The position numbers and the translations under genes were made by a program. Below, piece after piece: positions 53,495 through 63,748 of a stretch of DNA of 64,000 nt. How positions within the stretch are numbered: the stretch's first letter is position 1; every line of letters starts with the position of its first letter. This stretch comes from Streptomyces sp. NK08204 (GTDB taxonomy: Bacteria; Actinomycetota; Actinomycetes; Streptomycetales; Streptomycetaceae): positions 62,001 to 126,000 of the forward strand of contig NZ_JAINVF010000008.1 of the NCBI RefSeq assembly GCF_020400585.1, read 5' to 3'. The notes beneath the pieces were generated by a model. That model made no database searches. It was not told where the DNA came from and saw nothing but the letters and a program-made list of their open reading frames with translations.

Positions 53495-53917
53495 TGCGTG
53501 ACCTCACTCCATGATCGCGAGCGCCCCTCGTGCCGCGGGCCCTGCGCAGAATCGGCTGCTGAACTGCGGAGACGTTCTGCGGGTCGCCATTCTTAGAAAG
53601 GACTCGCAAAGAGTGCAACGCCCCTTCGTGCCGCCTCGCCGCCCAGTTTTGGCAGGGTCATGCAGGGGGCTGGGTGTACGCGCCCCGGCTCATATTTCCT
53701 TTCGCGAACCCTGCGGTCCCATCAGAAGCCCCTGAACGCCGGGGACATGAGCGGGACGTCCGGGCGTGCGGAGCGCCGCCGGCCGCGACGCCGCCCACCC
53801 GTGGACCAAACCGGACATATCCCGTTTATTCTGAGAGTGTTATCCCGTATTCGGCGCGCCGAGTAGTGCGGCCGGTGTGACGGAACTCACGGAACCATTT
53901 CTTCCGATTGTGTCCGG
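53495..53917. other. Intergenic region with an 8-bp direct repeat
   Basis: 423 bp between two leftward genes. TATCCCGT occurs at 53818-53825 and 53841-53848, in a locally AT-rich stretch close to the MFS stop. No gene seen; should contain the CAP promoter. Confidence 0.45.
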
Positions 53918-55438
53918 TCAGCCGGCCGCCATGGCCGCCGCCTTGCGCAGGGGAGAGACGAAGGCCAGGGCGAGCAGGGACAGTGCGAGGTTGAGCACCA
54001 GGGTCACCGTGAAGGCGTGCGCGTAGGCGTGCTGGGAGTCGGAGTCCCCGAGGGTGGTGAAGTAGACCAGCCCGACCAGCGTGACGCCGACGGACATGCC
54101 CAGCTGCCCCACGGTCTCCAGGACACCCGCCGCGCTGCCGGCGTCCTGCGGTGGAACCTCGGTCAGCGCGGTGCCGAGCAGCGGACTGACACCGAGGCCC
54201 TGTCCCAGGCCGATGACGAGCAGGGCCGGGACGAGCATCGGCCCGGACAGCGAGTCTCCCGCGATCAGTGCTGTGAGCAGCAGCAGCAGATAGCCGACGG
54301 CGTTGAGCCCGTACCCGGCGGTCAGGACGTGCAGACCCAGCCGCGGCATGATCTTGGGCAGTGCCATGGTGGTCGCCGTGAAGGCGACCCCGAGGCACGT
54401 GAACAGCAGCCCGGACTTCAGGGCCGAGTAGCCAAGGCCGCTCTGGAGCTGGATGGCGAGCACGAAGAACAGGCCGGCGTTGCAGGCGAAGAACGCCAGG
54501 AACAGCGCATTGCCCGAGCGGAAGCCGCGCAGCCGGAGCAGCGGCGGGCTGACCAGAGGCTGGCCGCCGCTCGCGGACAGCCGGCGCTGCCACCATCCGA
54601 ACGCGACGAAGCACGGCACGGACAGCGCCATCAGCAGGAGACACCACAGGGGCCATCCGGCTGTGCGGCCTTCGGCGAGCGGGAAGGACCACAGCAGCAG
54701 GGCCAGCGTGAGCAGGGCGACGCCCGGCAGGTCCAGACGAGGACGGCGGACACCCCGGAAACCGGGCATGGTCAGCGCGGCGCCCGCGATGGCGACCAGA
54801 CCCAGGGGGATGTTGACGAGGAAGATGGGGCGCCAGCCCCAGCCGAAGAGGTCCAGGTGGACCAGTACCCCACCGATCAACTGGCCGGTGATCGCGGCGA
54901 GTCCGATCGTCACGCCGAACAGCGCGAGCGCGCGGTCGCGCCGGGAGCCTTCGAACGAGGTCTGGATGATGGAAAGCGTCTGGGGAAAGAACAGCGCCGC
55001 GGCGAAGCCCTGGACGCAGCGGAAAGCGATCAGGACCTCCGGACCCGGCGCGATGCCGCAGCACAGGGATGCGGCGGTGAAGAGTCCGAGGCCGGTGAGG
55101 AACATCCGCTTGTAGCCCACGATGTCGCCGAGCCGGCCGCCGGTGACCAGGAACAGGCCGTACACCATGATGTAGCCGCCGACCGTCATCTCGGCGGCGG
55201 AGACGGAAGCGTCGAGGTCGTCACGGATGGACGGTATGGCGACGTTGACGATGTAGGAGTCCATTGCCGCCATGAACGTGGCGGCCATCGCCACCGCGAG
55301 CATCGCCTTCAGCCGGGCGGGCGGCGTCGCCGGTGGCCCGGCGGTGGCGTCCGCCGCCGTTGCGGTGCCCGCGCCTGTCCTGGTGTCCGATGCGTTCTGC
55401 AGCGGGTCGGTGACGGACATCGACTTCTCATCCTGCAT
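53918..55438 (-). CDS. MFS exporter, DHA2 (14-TM) family
   Basis: 506 residues. Hydrophilic Ala/Thr-rich N-terminus, then the DHA2 motif MDSYIVNVAIPSIRDDL and GGRLGDIVGYKRMFLTG; about 14 helices. Multidrug or metabolite efflux. No adjacent regulator is intact. Confidence 0.92.
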   Translation of the reverse strand: MQDEKSMSVTDPLQNASDTRTGAGTATAADATAGPPATPPARLKAMLAVAMAATFMAAMDSYIVNVAIPSIRDDLDASVSAAEMTVGGYIMVYGLFLVTGGRLGDIVGYKRMFLTGLGLFTAASLCCGIAPGPEVLIAFRCVQGFAAALFFPQTLSIIQTSFEGSRRDRALALFGVTIGLAAITGQLIGGVLVHLDLFGWGWRPIFLVNIPLGLVAIAGAALTMPGFRGVRRPRLDLPGVALLTLALLLWSFPLAEGRTAGWPLWCLLLMALSVPCFVAFGWWQRRLSASGGQPLVSPPLLRLRGFRSGNALFLAFFACNAGLFFVLAIQLQSGLGYSALKSGLLFTCLGVAFTATTMALPKIMPRLGLHVLTAGYGLNAVGYLLLLLTALIAGDSLSGPMLVPALLVIGLGQGLGVSPLLGTALTEVPPQDAGSAAGVLETVGQLGMSVGVTLVGLVYFTTLGDSDSQHAYAHAFTVTLVLNLALSLLALAFVSPLRKAAAMAAG

Positions 55439-56037
55439 GAGCTGTCCTGCTCTCGTGAGGGGCGGGCCTGACGGTGCCGCACTCCGAACGGGCCAGAGGG
55501 AGATGTGTCCCCAGGAATAAGGACTTCTTGTGCCTGACTGCAGGGTTCCTCGATCACATCGAATGCAGCCTGCCGTGCGAGCTTCGAAACACCGGAGATC
55601 AAAGAGGTCTTGCGGAACCGCGGGGGCCGGGAAGAGAAAGCAGGCCGTTGCACCCTTCTGAATCCGGTGCAGCTGTCACCGTATTACCCGTTGTCTGTGA
55701 GTGCGACCGTAAGAATTCACTTCTCCCCCCTGTCCGCCTGCCGGGCCTGCAGGTCACGGGTCACTCTAACGCCATCACGTAAAAGGAGCGCCGAATGGGC
55801 TGTTGGTACCCGGTCGAGCCTTGCTCGAGAGCCGATGCGTTCGAATGCTGCCGACCTCATCCACTTAAGTGAGCGCGATACCGCACACCTTCAGGGCAGT
55901 CAACTACTCGACCAAGTAGTGAATGGTGTAGAAATTCTCTTGCAGGTTTCAATGGCCCGCGGAGAACTCCCCGATGGACGCAAATCGATGAGCCCCGGGG
56001 AGAGAAGCCGCACGCCGATCGGGGCGCACGTCTGCGG
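55439..56037. other. Intergenic, lower-GC region with a palindrome
   Basis: 599 bp, visibly poorer in G+C than the rest, with no supported gene. ACTACT-CGACCA-AGTAGT at 55903-55920 is an inverted repeat of the kind bound by small dimeric repressors. Likely old mobile or cluster debris, leading into the NRPS/P450 relic. Confidence 0.5.
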
Positions 56038-56279
56038 TTGACCGCCGCGCAGGAGCGCGTGTGGGCGGCCCAGAGGCTGAACCCGGCCAACCCCCGCTGG
56101 GGGTGGACGTGGTGGAGGAGGTGGGCGCGCGGTTGGGCCGCCTGGAGGCGCGGATCGCCCTGCCGCTGGTGTTCGCGAAGCTGTCCGGCCCGGCACTGGA
56201 CGGCGGGCCGGTCTACCGCCCCTCCACCGTCTCTCGGGGGCCGGCGCCCCTGCCGGTGACCTTCGAGCACGTAGGCTGA
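56038..56279 (+). pseudogene. NRPS condensation-domain start joined to a P450 tail (relic)
   Basis: LTAAQERVWAAQRLNPANPR (56038-56097) resembles the first motif of condensation domains. About 10 bp on, in another frame, GARLGRLEARIALPLVF followed by PVYRPSTVSRGPAPLPVTF matches the C-terminus of bacterial P450s just after the heme cysteine. Neither domain is complete. Two fragments of a former biosynthetic cluster seem fused by deletion. Confidence 0.6.
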
Positions 56280-56284
56280 TCGGC

Positions 56285-56842
56285 ATGAAGATCCTTGGCC
56301 TGTGCGGAAGTCTGCGAGCGCAGTCGCTCAACGCGGCGGTGCTGCGCGCAGCCGTGGAGTTGACGCTCCTTCCGCGTGAGATCGTCGTGGAGCCCGATCT
56401 GGGCCGCCTTCCCTTCTTCAACGCCGACGTCGAGATGACCGCGCTGCCGGAGGTCGTGGCGGAGCTCAGGGCCGCGGTCGGCGCGGCGGACGGCCTGCTC
56501 ATCGTGACGCCGGAATACGCCCACGGCACCTCCGGGGTGCTGAAGAACGCACTGGAATGGATGGTGGGCGGCGGCGAGATCACCGAGAAGCCGGTGGCCC
56601 TGGCGAGCGCGTCCACCACGAACGGCGGCGGCGACAACGCCCGCGCCTGGCTCAGGCAGACCCTCACCGTGATGGGAGCCCGTGTCCTTGACCAGGACCT
56701 GCGCATCCCCCAGGCCGGCATCAAGATCACGAACGGCAGGCTGACGGACGAGCCGACCCGGAGCGAACTCAGCGACCTCCTGGACGCCCTCGCCCTGGCA
56801 GGCACGCCGGCCCGGGAGGACGGGGCCACGCTCACGGCATGA
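56285..56842 (+). CDS. NADPH-dependent FMN reductase-like flavoprotein
   Basis: 185 residues: GLCGSLRAQSLNAAVLRA (FMN phosphate loop) and VTPEYAHGTSGVLKNALEW are the NAD(P)H:FMN/quinone reductase signatures. Soluble. Starts 6 bp after the P450 relic, so any former operon partner has decayed. Confidence 0.92.
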   Translation: MKILGLCGSLRAQSLNAAVLRAAVELTLLPREIVVEPDLGRLPFFNADVEMTALPEVVAELRAAVGAADGLLIVTPEYAHGTSGVLKNALEWMVGGGEITEKPVALASASTTNGGGDNARAWLRQTLTVMGARVLDQDLRIPQAGIKITNGRLTDEPTRSELSDLLDALALAGTPAREDGATLTA

Positions 56843-56951
56843 CGTCCCCGTCCAGAACCCGTGCAGAGCCCCGGGTGCCGGTGCGGTGTCCGGGGCCCGC
56901 CACCGGTTCGTATACTCGGCCGGGATCCACGACGGACGGGACAGCGAGACA

Positions 56952-57422
56952 GTGAAGCTTGCCGAGGCGCTGGCCGAAAGGGCCGAAGCGTCGCGCCGCG
57001 TAGAGCAACTACGGGCACGTATCGTCAGCAGCGCGCGCCACCAGGAAGGTGAGACGCCCGCCGAGGACGCGGCCGAGCTGCTGGCCGAGGCCGACGGCGT
57101 ACTGGACACCCTTGAGACGCTGATCCGGCGGATCAACAAGACCAACGCCCTCACGGACATGGGCCACGACGGCACCCTCACCGATGCCCTCGCACGCCGG
57201 GACACACTGCGGTTGCGCCACTCGGTGATCACCGCCGCGGCGGACGCGGCAGCGGGCACCGGCGAGCGGGGCTACGGCCGCCAGCTTCGCTCGGAACTGA
57301 TGATGCTCCCCGCACTCCCGGTCGCCGACCTCCGCCGTCAGGCGGACGCCCTCGCACGGGAGATCCGGGAGATCGACATGCGCATCCAGCGCGCCAACTG
57401 GGAGGTCGATCTGCTGGACTGA
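56952..57422 (+). CDS. DIP1984-family protein
   Basis: 156 residues from GTG 56952 (VKLAEALAERAEASRRVEQL); an upstream start at 56886 is open but adds an atypical extension. Helical throughout, ending MRIQRANWEVDLLD. Known as DIP1984 or septicolysin-like; function unknown. Confidence 0.85.
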   Translation: MKLAEALAERAEASRRVEQLRARIVSSARHQEGETPAEDAAELLAEADGVLDTLETLIRRINKTNALTDMGHDGTLTDALARRDTLRLRHSVITAAADAAAGTGERGYGRQLRSELMMLPALPVADLRRQADALAREIREIDMRIQRANWEVDLLD

Positions 57423-57700
57423 GCGGCTGCGGCAGATCACGACGATGTGGAGCAGGTAGCCGTTTCGGAGGCGTGCACACACCGAGGGCCGGCGGTTTTC
57501 CGGCTCCCTCCTGGCGCGTGAAGAGCAACGCGGGGTTCGACTCCCCATCAGACAGCGCAGCTCAGCACCGCGTACAGGTCATGGTGCACAACGCACGGCA
57601 CATCACCACGTGCAGATCCGAAGCGGCGAGGGCGGGTTCGGGGTTTCCACATCACAAAGCCGACGAGGGTGCAGAGGCACCCCCCGTTCGCCTCAGACGG

Positions 57701-58351
57701 TCACAGCCCGGCGATGAGGCCAGGCAGTTCGCGCATGTCGTGGAAGACGACCGTGTCGCGGCCTTCGAGGCGTTCGGCCCGGGTGAGCCCGCCGGCGTAG
57801 CCGAAGGCGCGCATGCCTGCCGCGCGAGCGGCGTCGACGCCGGGCCGGCTGTCCTCGACCACCACGCAGGCCGAGGGATCGACGCCCATCTGCCGGGCGG
57901 CGTGCAGGAACAGGTCGGGGGCCGGCTTGCCGCGGGAAACCTCCGTGGCGCTGTAGATACGGCCGGCGAAGCGTTCGTAGAGTCCGGTGCGGCCGAGCGT
58001 GTGCCGCATCTTGTCGTGGGAGCCGCTGGAGGCGACACAGGTCGGAGGGGTGAGCGCGTCGAGCGCTTCCGGCAGGCCGTCGACCGGAGCGAGCCCGGAA
58101 TCCACCGCCTCACGGTGGAGTTGCTCGAACCTCTGCGACCAGGTCGCCGCCGTCTCCTCGCCGAGCCGGGCGGCTACCTGGTCGCGGATGGCGGCGTGCG
58201 AGCGCCCGATGAAGCGCTCCACCACCTCGTCCTCGGTCAGCGGCCAGCCCAACTCGGCGCCGAGGACGACCTGCACACGTGCGGCGATGCGTTCGCTGTC
58301 GACGAGCACGCCGTCGCAGTCGAATATGACGAGTTCGATGGGCTTGATCAT
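57701..58351 (-). CDS. HAD-family hydrolase
   Basis: 216 residues: motif I FDCDGVLVDSE, motif II ASSGSHDKM, motif III Lys in GKPAPDLF, motif IV VVVEDSRPGVDAA. Subfamily IA, beta-phosphoglucomutase/phosphatase-like. Substrate unknown. Confidence 0.92.
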   Translation of the reverse strand: MIKPIELVIFDCDGVLVDSERIAARVQVVLGAELGWPLTEDEVVERFIGRSHAAIRDQVAARLGEETAATWSQRFEQLHREAVDSGLAPVDGLPEALDALTPPTCVASSGSHDKMRHTLGRTGLYERFAGRIYSATEVSRGKPAPDLFLHAARQMGVDPSACVVVEDSRPGVDAARAAGMRAFGYAGGLTRAERLEGRDTVVFHDMRELPGLIAGL

Positions 58352-58594
58352 TGGCGCAGCATAGGGCGCCGGGGCCGGGCCGGGTCGGGGCGGTCACGGT
58401 GAGGACCGAGGCCAGGGGCTCCCGCGGTCGTTGTCGTCGGCGGGGTCCATGCGGGTGAGTGTGGCGATGCAGGCGCGGTGGCACGGGTCCGCGATCCCGG
58501 AACGGGGCACCACGCACCGACTGAGTACGCCGACAGGTCCGACATGAGTATCCGGGCCGGTGTGTCCGGGGGCCCGCGCCGCTTCACTGTCGGC

Positions 58595-58972
58595 ATGACG
58601 ACACAGCACACCGCGATGATTCCGGGCCGGGCGGCGACGGGGGAGCGGGACAACCGGGCCTGGGTGGCACCGGCGATCGCGACGGCCCTGCTGGCCGTGC
58701 TGGGCCCGGCCGCCGTCGTATTTGGAGGCCTTTCCGCCATGGCCACGGACAGTTGCGGCCCCGACGACTGCTCGCAGGCGCTGGAGACGTCACTCACCTG
58801 GATCTACGGCATGCTCTTCTACGGCGGCCCGCTCACGGCCGCGGCGTGGCTCACGGCCTGGCTGCTCCCCTGGAAGCGCCGCTGGTCGGCCGTGCGCTGC
58901 TGGGCGGCACTGTTCGCGCTGGTGCCGCCGACGATCGTGCTCGTCCTGGTGTGCACGCTCCCCGCACCGTGA
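58595..58972 (+). CDS. Small membrane protein, unknown function
   Basis: 125 residues with three hydrophobic helices (about 27-50, 67-90, 100-122) and a Cys pair (SCGPDDCSQA) in the first loop. No family recognised. The start could also be upstream. Confidence 0.65.
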   Translation: MTTQHTAMIPGRAATGERDNRAWVAPAIATALLAVLGPAAVVFGGLSAMATDSCGPDDCSQALETSLTWIYGMLFYGGPLTAAAWLTAWLLPWKRRWSAVRCWAALFALVPPTIVLVLVCTLPAP

Positions 58973-59371
58973 GACGGCGCCCGGGATCTCGTGAACGCCG
59001 ACGCCGAGCCCCGCCCGCATCACGGTCCACCGACCGCCCGACAGTCGCATCACCGGGCCCGGCACGGTCGGCACCGGTCGTGGTTCGAACCGTGGGCCGG
59101 AGGGAGCCCGCCGCCTCGGCGTCACGCCTGCGGGCGACGGACGGACGAGGCCCCCGATCTGCATCGACTCGATCGACCACGCCCACCGGGAGTTCCTCGG
59201 CTGACACCGACATCGAGGTCATGTCTCACCGGCCGGACCCCGCGATCGCATCGCCGGGACGGCACGCATCCTGGCCACCCGCTTCGAGTGGTGAGTCGTC
59301 TTCAGGGGTTCACTCGCCGACGGGCAGAAATCGGGTCGCCGCTTCTTCGGCACAGTTGGTAGACATGCGGA
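58973..59371. other. Intergenic region, no gene supported
   Basis: 399 bp. Frames open here show no family pattern. The final 80 bp should hold the promoter of the LigT-like gene. Confidence 0.45.
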
Positions 59372-59908
59372 GTGGCAGGGAATCATTCCAGTGGCTTTCA
59401 CGCAGGGCAGTCGGGACTCGTCGTGAGGATCGCGGAGGCGGAACCCGCTGTCCGTGCGTGGCGTGACCGGTTGGACCCCTCCGCGCGTGCGGGTGTCCCG
59501 GCCCACGTCACTGTCCTCTTCCCGTTCCTCGACGAAAGCCGCATCGACGGCGTCGTCCGCGCCGCCATCACCGGGATCGTCGGACGTCACCGGTCCTTCG
59601 AGGTCCGGTTCGAGCACTGCGGGCGCTTCCCGGGGGTCCTGTATCTCGTCCCCGATCCCGACACGCCGTTTCGCCGGCTGACGCAGGCGGTCACGCAACA
59701 GTGGCCGCAATGTCCCCCTTTCGCGGGGCAGTTCGACGACATCGTCCCGCACCTGACCGTCGCGCAGGGGCAGGAGAGCGCAGTCCTGGACGAGGTCGCG
59801 GCCGACCTTCGGGACCGCCTTCCCGTCGTCGCCCGCGTTTCGTCGGTCGATCTCATGGTCCACAGCGGCGTGAGATGGCAGCGGCGGGCATCGTTCCCGC
59901 TCGGGTGA
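59372..59908 (+). CDS. 2'-5' RNA ligase superfamily (LigT-like) protein
   Basis: 178 residues with the two HxT motifs of 2H phosphoesterases (HVTVLFPF and HLTVAQG). GTG 59372 assumed; a later start is possible. Likely acts on cyclic phosphate ends of RNA or nucleotides. Confidence 0.85.
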   Translation: MAGNHSSGFHAGQSGLVVRIAEAEPAVRAWRDRLDPSARAGVPAHVTVLFPFLDESRIDGVVRAAITGIVGRHRSFEVRFEHCGRFPGVLYLVPDPDTPFRRLTQAVTQQWPQCPPFAGQFDDIVPHLTVAQGQESAVLDEVAADLRDRLPVVARVSSVDLMVHSGVRWQRRASFPLG

Positions 59909-60092
59909 CACCACTTCGGGGGCCCGGACCCGCTGCCGGACGGACAGGGCGGAGGAGAGCGGGATGGAGGAGAGCGGGGCCGGTCAGTGAGAGCGCGCGC
60001 GGAGCCGGTGCGCCCCGCGTGCGCGGACGGGTGGCGCGTCGGGGACGACGTCCGCAGTGGGCGGAGGTGTCCCCGACGGCCGGGTCCGAGGG

Positions 60093-62471
60093 TCAGGGCA
60101 GCGGGATGCGGACGACCTGCGGATCGTGGTCGCTGAGCTGGCCGGCGAACTCGGAGTTGATGTGGACGACGTCATAGCTGTAGGCCTTGGCGGCCAGGCT
60201 GGACGACAGCAGGATGTGGTCGAGCACCTGGGAGTTGCCCTCGTAGTCGTAGGTGTAGCGCTCCGCGTCGGGCAGTGTGCGGGGCAGGTCCGTGAGGGCG
60301 CTGTTCGCGGTGAGAATGTCAGCGGTCCCTGAGAACTCGAAGTCGTTCAGGTCGCCCAGGACGATCACCGAGGCGTTCGAGTCGACGGTCAGGATCTGGT
60401 CGACGAAGTTCTTCACCACGGTGGCCTGGTTGTGCCGCTGCGTCTCCGAGGAACGGGCCGGCGGCTGGAAGTGACCGGACAGGGGCTGGTCGCCGCCCTT
60501 GGAGTTGAAGTGGTTGGCGATGACGAAGACCGTCTTGCCGTTCCAGGTGAACTCACCGGCCAGCGGCTTGCGGCTGGAAGAGAAGGCCGAGTTCGTCGGG
60601 TCGATACGGCCGGGCGAGTACTTCAGCGACGGCACGCCACCGGTGTTGACGACCGCGTTCGCGGCGGTGGCCGTCCCGCCGGGGCGGTCGACGAAGGCCA
60701 GTCCACGGTCGGTGCGGAACATGAACACCTGGCGGATGTTGCCGCCGGGCTCGCCGCCGTCTGTGTCGTTCTGCGGGTCGATCTGCCGGTAGCTGTAGCT
60801 CGGGCCGCCCGCCGCGGTGATCGCGGCGATCAGCTTGCTCATCGTCTGGTCACAGGCGACCGTGCCGTTGTCCGTGGGACCGTTGTTGTCCTGGATCTCC
60901 TCCAGGGCGAGCAGGTCGGGCGACTTGAGGTTCCCCACGATCTGCCCGGCGAGTCCGTCGAACTTCGACTGAGGGTCGGAGGGGTCGAGGTTCTCGACGT
61001 TGAAGGTGGCGGTGGACAGCTCTCCGGCGGCAGGCGTCGCGGTGGTCTCGGGCGCGAGGTTGCCGCTGGTCACCGCGGGGGTGCTGGTGGGAAGCAACTT
61101 GAAGTTGCCGAAGGAGTAGTCGAGTACGCCGGTGGTGGCGCCGGACAGGGTGTCGCCGACGTTCACGGTCGGGGTGGGAGCGAGCACGTCGTCCAACAGC
61201 ACCCGCTCCGGATTGGCGTCGTCGGCCTTCAGCACGATGCCGCCGCGGTTGGTGCGGGTCGTGCTGCCCGGCGGGACGACCGGGATCTCGCCGTACGTGC
61301 TGCGCGGGCCGACCACGGCGGCGTTGTCGATCTCGACGCGCATGCCCTCCATCGACTCCCAGAAGTCGATGCCGTCGCTCGCCGGGTCGAAGACGCCGCT
61401 GTTCTCCACGTCCCCGGTGGCGTCGTCCTCGATCACATTGGCCGGAGGTACACGACCGCCGGAGCCGACCAGGGTCGGGGCGGGCAGCGCGGCACCGCTC
61501 GAGACGACCGTGACCGTCGGGGCGGTGATCTCGGTCGTGGTCAGGTTGGTGGTGCCGGTGGTTCCACCCGGGCGGAACTCGCTGACCGTCCCGTCGACCG
61601 TCACAGCGTCGGCGACCGCGACCCTCGGGGCGGTGCTGGTGTAGACGAAGATGCCCTCGCTGGTGGCGGGGTCGGCGTCGGGCTGTGGGTCCTGCATCCA
61701 GAAGCCGGTGGTCGATTTGGCGGTCACCACGCCGGATATGCCGCTGATCTGCCGGCCGTTGAGCGGGGAGATGTGAGCGGCGCCCTGGATGTCGTGGATG
61801 CGGGTGCCACCGCCACCGCCGCCTGAGCTTGAGTTGCGGGGGCTGGGCGTGGTGACGGCGAGGTCCGCGGCGTTGTTGTCGGTGTCGGTCGCGCCGCCAC
61901 CGGCTCGCACCGCGGCGGTCGTGTTGGACAGGTTGCCGGTGGGCGAGCCCTCGTACGAGCTGGCGCTGCTGCCGTAGCCCACGAAGTCCCGCAGCCCGGC
62001 CTGGTTGGCGCAGCCGGTGGAGCAGGTCAGGGCGGTGGTGTTGGTGACCAGGGCCACCTTCGCGGAGGTCGCGCTCATCGCCATGGTGCCGGTGGCGTCC
62101 GGGGTGGGCAGCGACGCGCCGGTGCCGGCACCGGCGCCTTCCTGGACGAGGTAGTAGTGGCCGGGCGCGATGGTGCCCGACAGGGCGGTCTTCGACCAGG
62201 TGGACGCGGACGCCGAGGCGTACTGCACGGTCCAGCCGGACAGGGACACCGTGCTCGTACCGCGGTTGTACAGCTCGATGTAGTCATTGGTGAACGGGGC
62301 CCCCGAGTTGCCTCCGCCGCCGTAGACCTGGCTGATCACGATGTCCGGGGAGACCGCGTACGCGGCGCCCTGGGACGGCGTCAGCAGACCGGCGACCGCG
62401 ATCGCGGTGGCCGTTGCCGCCGCACATCGGCGCGCGGCACTTCTTCCTGACTGTCTGTTGCCTGACTGCAC
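60093..62471 (-). CDS. Secreted endonuclease/exonuclease/phosphatase with lamin-tail domain
   Basis: 792 residues from GTG 62471 (GGGAGG 6 nt upstream). Signal peptide (AARRCAAATATAIAVAGLLT, cut near AYA). Residues ~35-180 are a lamin-tail domain (VISQVYGGGGNSG, DYIELYNRG), followed by a Gly linker, an OB-like region and a C-terminal EEP nuclease (TFNVENLD, ALEEIQDNNG, VIANHFNSKGG, VLGDLNDFE, SDHDPQVV). This plan is the ExeM/NucH-type extracellular DNase. Confidence 0.9.
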   Translation of the reverse strand: MQSGNRQSGRSAARRCAAATATAIAVAGLLTPSQGAAYAVSPDIVISQVYGGGGNSGAPFTNDYIELYNRGTSTVSLSGWTVQYASASASTWSKTALSGTIAPGHYYLVQEGAGAGTGASLPTPDATGTMAMSATSAKVALVTNTTALTCSTGCANQAGLRDFVGYGSSASSYEGSPTGNLSNTTAAVRAGGGATDTDNNAADLAVTTPSPRNSSSGGGGGGTRIHDIQGAAHISPLNGRQISGISGVVTAKSTTGFWMQDPQPDADPATSEGIFVYTSTAPRVAVADAVTVDGTVSEFRPGGTTGTTNLTTTEITAPTVTVVSSGAALPAPTLVGSGGRVPPANVIEDDATGDVENSGVFDPASDGIDFWESMEGMRVEIDNAAVVGPRSTYGEIPVVPPGSTTRTNRGGIVLKADDANPERVLLDDVLAPTPTVNVGDTLSGATTGVLDYSFGNFKLLPTSTPAVTSGNLAPETTATPAAGELSTATFNVENLDPSDPQSKFDGLAGQIVGNLKSPDLLALEEIQDNNGPTDNGTVACDQTMSKLIAAITAAGGPSYSYRQIDPQNDTDGGEPGGNIRQVFMFRTDRGLAFVDRPGGTATAANAVVNTGGVPSLKYSPGRIDPTNSAFSSSRKPLAGEFTWNGKTVFVIANHFNSKGGDQPLSGHFQPPARSSETQRHNQATVVKNFVDQILTVDSNASVIVLGDLNDFEFSGTADILTANSALTDLPRTLPDAERYTYDYEGNSQVLDHILLSSSLAAKAYSYDVVHINSEFAGQLSDHDPQVVRIPLP

Positions 62472-62606
62472 TGGATCCCTCCCGACGGCAGGTGACACTG
62501 ACGCCGGGAACATTGGCAGCGGAAGACGCACCTACGCGCGTCAACCGGTCAACATCCAGTGAAAAAAATGGAAGCGGAAGGCTCCGACCGCGGTGCGGTT
62601 CTCGGG

Positions 62607-62825
62607 CTAGTGGCTGCTCTCGCGGTCGAGGACGCGGCGAGCCGCTTCGGCTTCTGCGGCTGGTGGGGACAGTTCGTCGAGGGTGTCGAGTTCGTCGTCT
62701 GCTTCCAGTTCCCGTTCCCAGGCGGCGGCGAGCCGTTCCTGTTCGTCGCGAGGCTTGGCGCCGATGGTCTCCCGGTGGTCCGGGTCCAGGGCCGCCAGGA
62801 ATCGTCGAACCGGGTCGGTCGGCAT
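62607..62825 (-). CDS. Small acidic hypothetical protein
   Basis: 72 residues with AAGGAG 6 nt before the ATG. Helical, acidic (WERELEADDELDTLDELSPP). No family recognised. The ribosome site and good codon bias make it a likely real gene. Confidence 0.6.
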   Translation of the reverse strand: MPTDPVRRFLAALDPDHRETIGAKPRDEQERLAAAWERELEADDELDTLDELSPPAAEAEAARRVLDRESSH

Positions 62826-63208
62826 GCGGTGCTCCTTGTCGCGGGGAAGGGATGCCGCTTCGGCTCAGCATGGCCAACCGGCCGTGGGCGGGCGGCCCGA
62901 CACGGCCTGACACCACTCTGATGGCCGAGCCGCCCGCCGTCCCCCACGGCCAGGTCGGGCGTCCTCGGCGCTCGAGGCGGGTGCGGGGCCGTCCCGGGCG
63001 AGGCCGGTGTCGATGAGTCGGTCCGTCGCCGGACCGGTGACCTTGTCGGACACCTCGTCGCCGGTGGCAGCCGACATGAGACGGGCCGCGCCGGCGTCGT
63101 CGGTGACATCAGCCACCATGGACGGTATCCGGCCGGCGGCCGTCGGAAGCCGGTTGCACAGAGCGCGGCGACGGGGCGCGATCCCAGGCGCCGCCGACGG
63201 CGGCGGGT
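62826..63208. other. Intergenic region, no gene supported
   Basis: 383 bp. A minus-strand stretch (about 63000-63125) reads like degraded coding sequence, but no start, family or continuation is visible. Confidence 0.4.
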
Positions 63209-63676
63209 TCAGTGAGCACCCGGCGAGCGGATGGGAGCCCACAGCCGGTCGGCGTCGCCGGCGGCGAGGCGGCCCCGGTAGACGTCGATCTTGTGGCCGA
63301 TGAGTCTCAGGTTCTCCTGGAGTTCGGCGATCCTGGCCAACACCTCGTCGCGGTGCGACTCGAGCAAGTCCAGTCGCTCTTCTTCGTTGCCCTGGCCCGC
63401 CGCGACGAGCTCTGCGTAGCGGCGGATGCCCCTGATGGACATGCCGGTCGCCCGCAGCCTGGTGCAGACGGTGATCCACTCGAGGTCGAGTCGGTGGTAG
63501 CGCCGTCGGCCGGCGTCGGTGCGGTCGACGGGGGTGACGACCAGACCGACACGTTCGTAATAGCGGAGGGTATGCACGCTGACGCCGGTACGGCGGGCGG
63601 CCTCTCCGATGCTCAGGCCCGCCTGCGGAACTGACGGACGGTGTTCGGATTCCGGCTGCGGATTGACCTCGACCAC
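63209..63676 (-). CDS. MerR-family regulator
   Basis: 155 residues: [20 protein letters not shown] and [20 protein letters not shown] form the MerR HTH and hinge, then a long coiled-coil ([20 protein letters not shown]). No metal-binding Cys, so a small-molecule sensor. Divergent from an MFS gene 72 bp away, presumably its target. Confidence 0.92.
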   Translation of the reverse strand: MVEVNPQPESEHRPSVPQAGLSIGEAARRTGVSVHTLRYYERVGLVVTPVDRTDAGRRRYHRLDLEWITVCTRLRATGMSIRGIRRYAELVAAGQGNEEERLDLLESHRDEVLARIAELQENLRLIGHKIDVYRGRLAAGDADRLWAPIRSPGAH

Positions 63677-63748
63677 GCTCTAGATCCTAGCGTCGATGTC
63701 ATTCGCCGTTCAGGCCTTCACCCCCCTGCCGGTCGTCGGCAGTGCCTC

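Noticed and set aside
57515..57545. GGGGTTCGACTCCCC, like a tRNA T-arm
   Set aside because: No acceptor, D or anticodon arms can be built around it; at most a tRNA fragment or chance.
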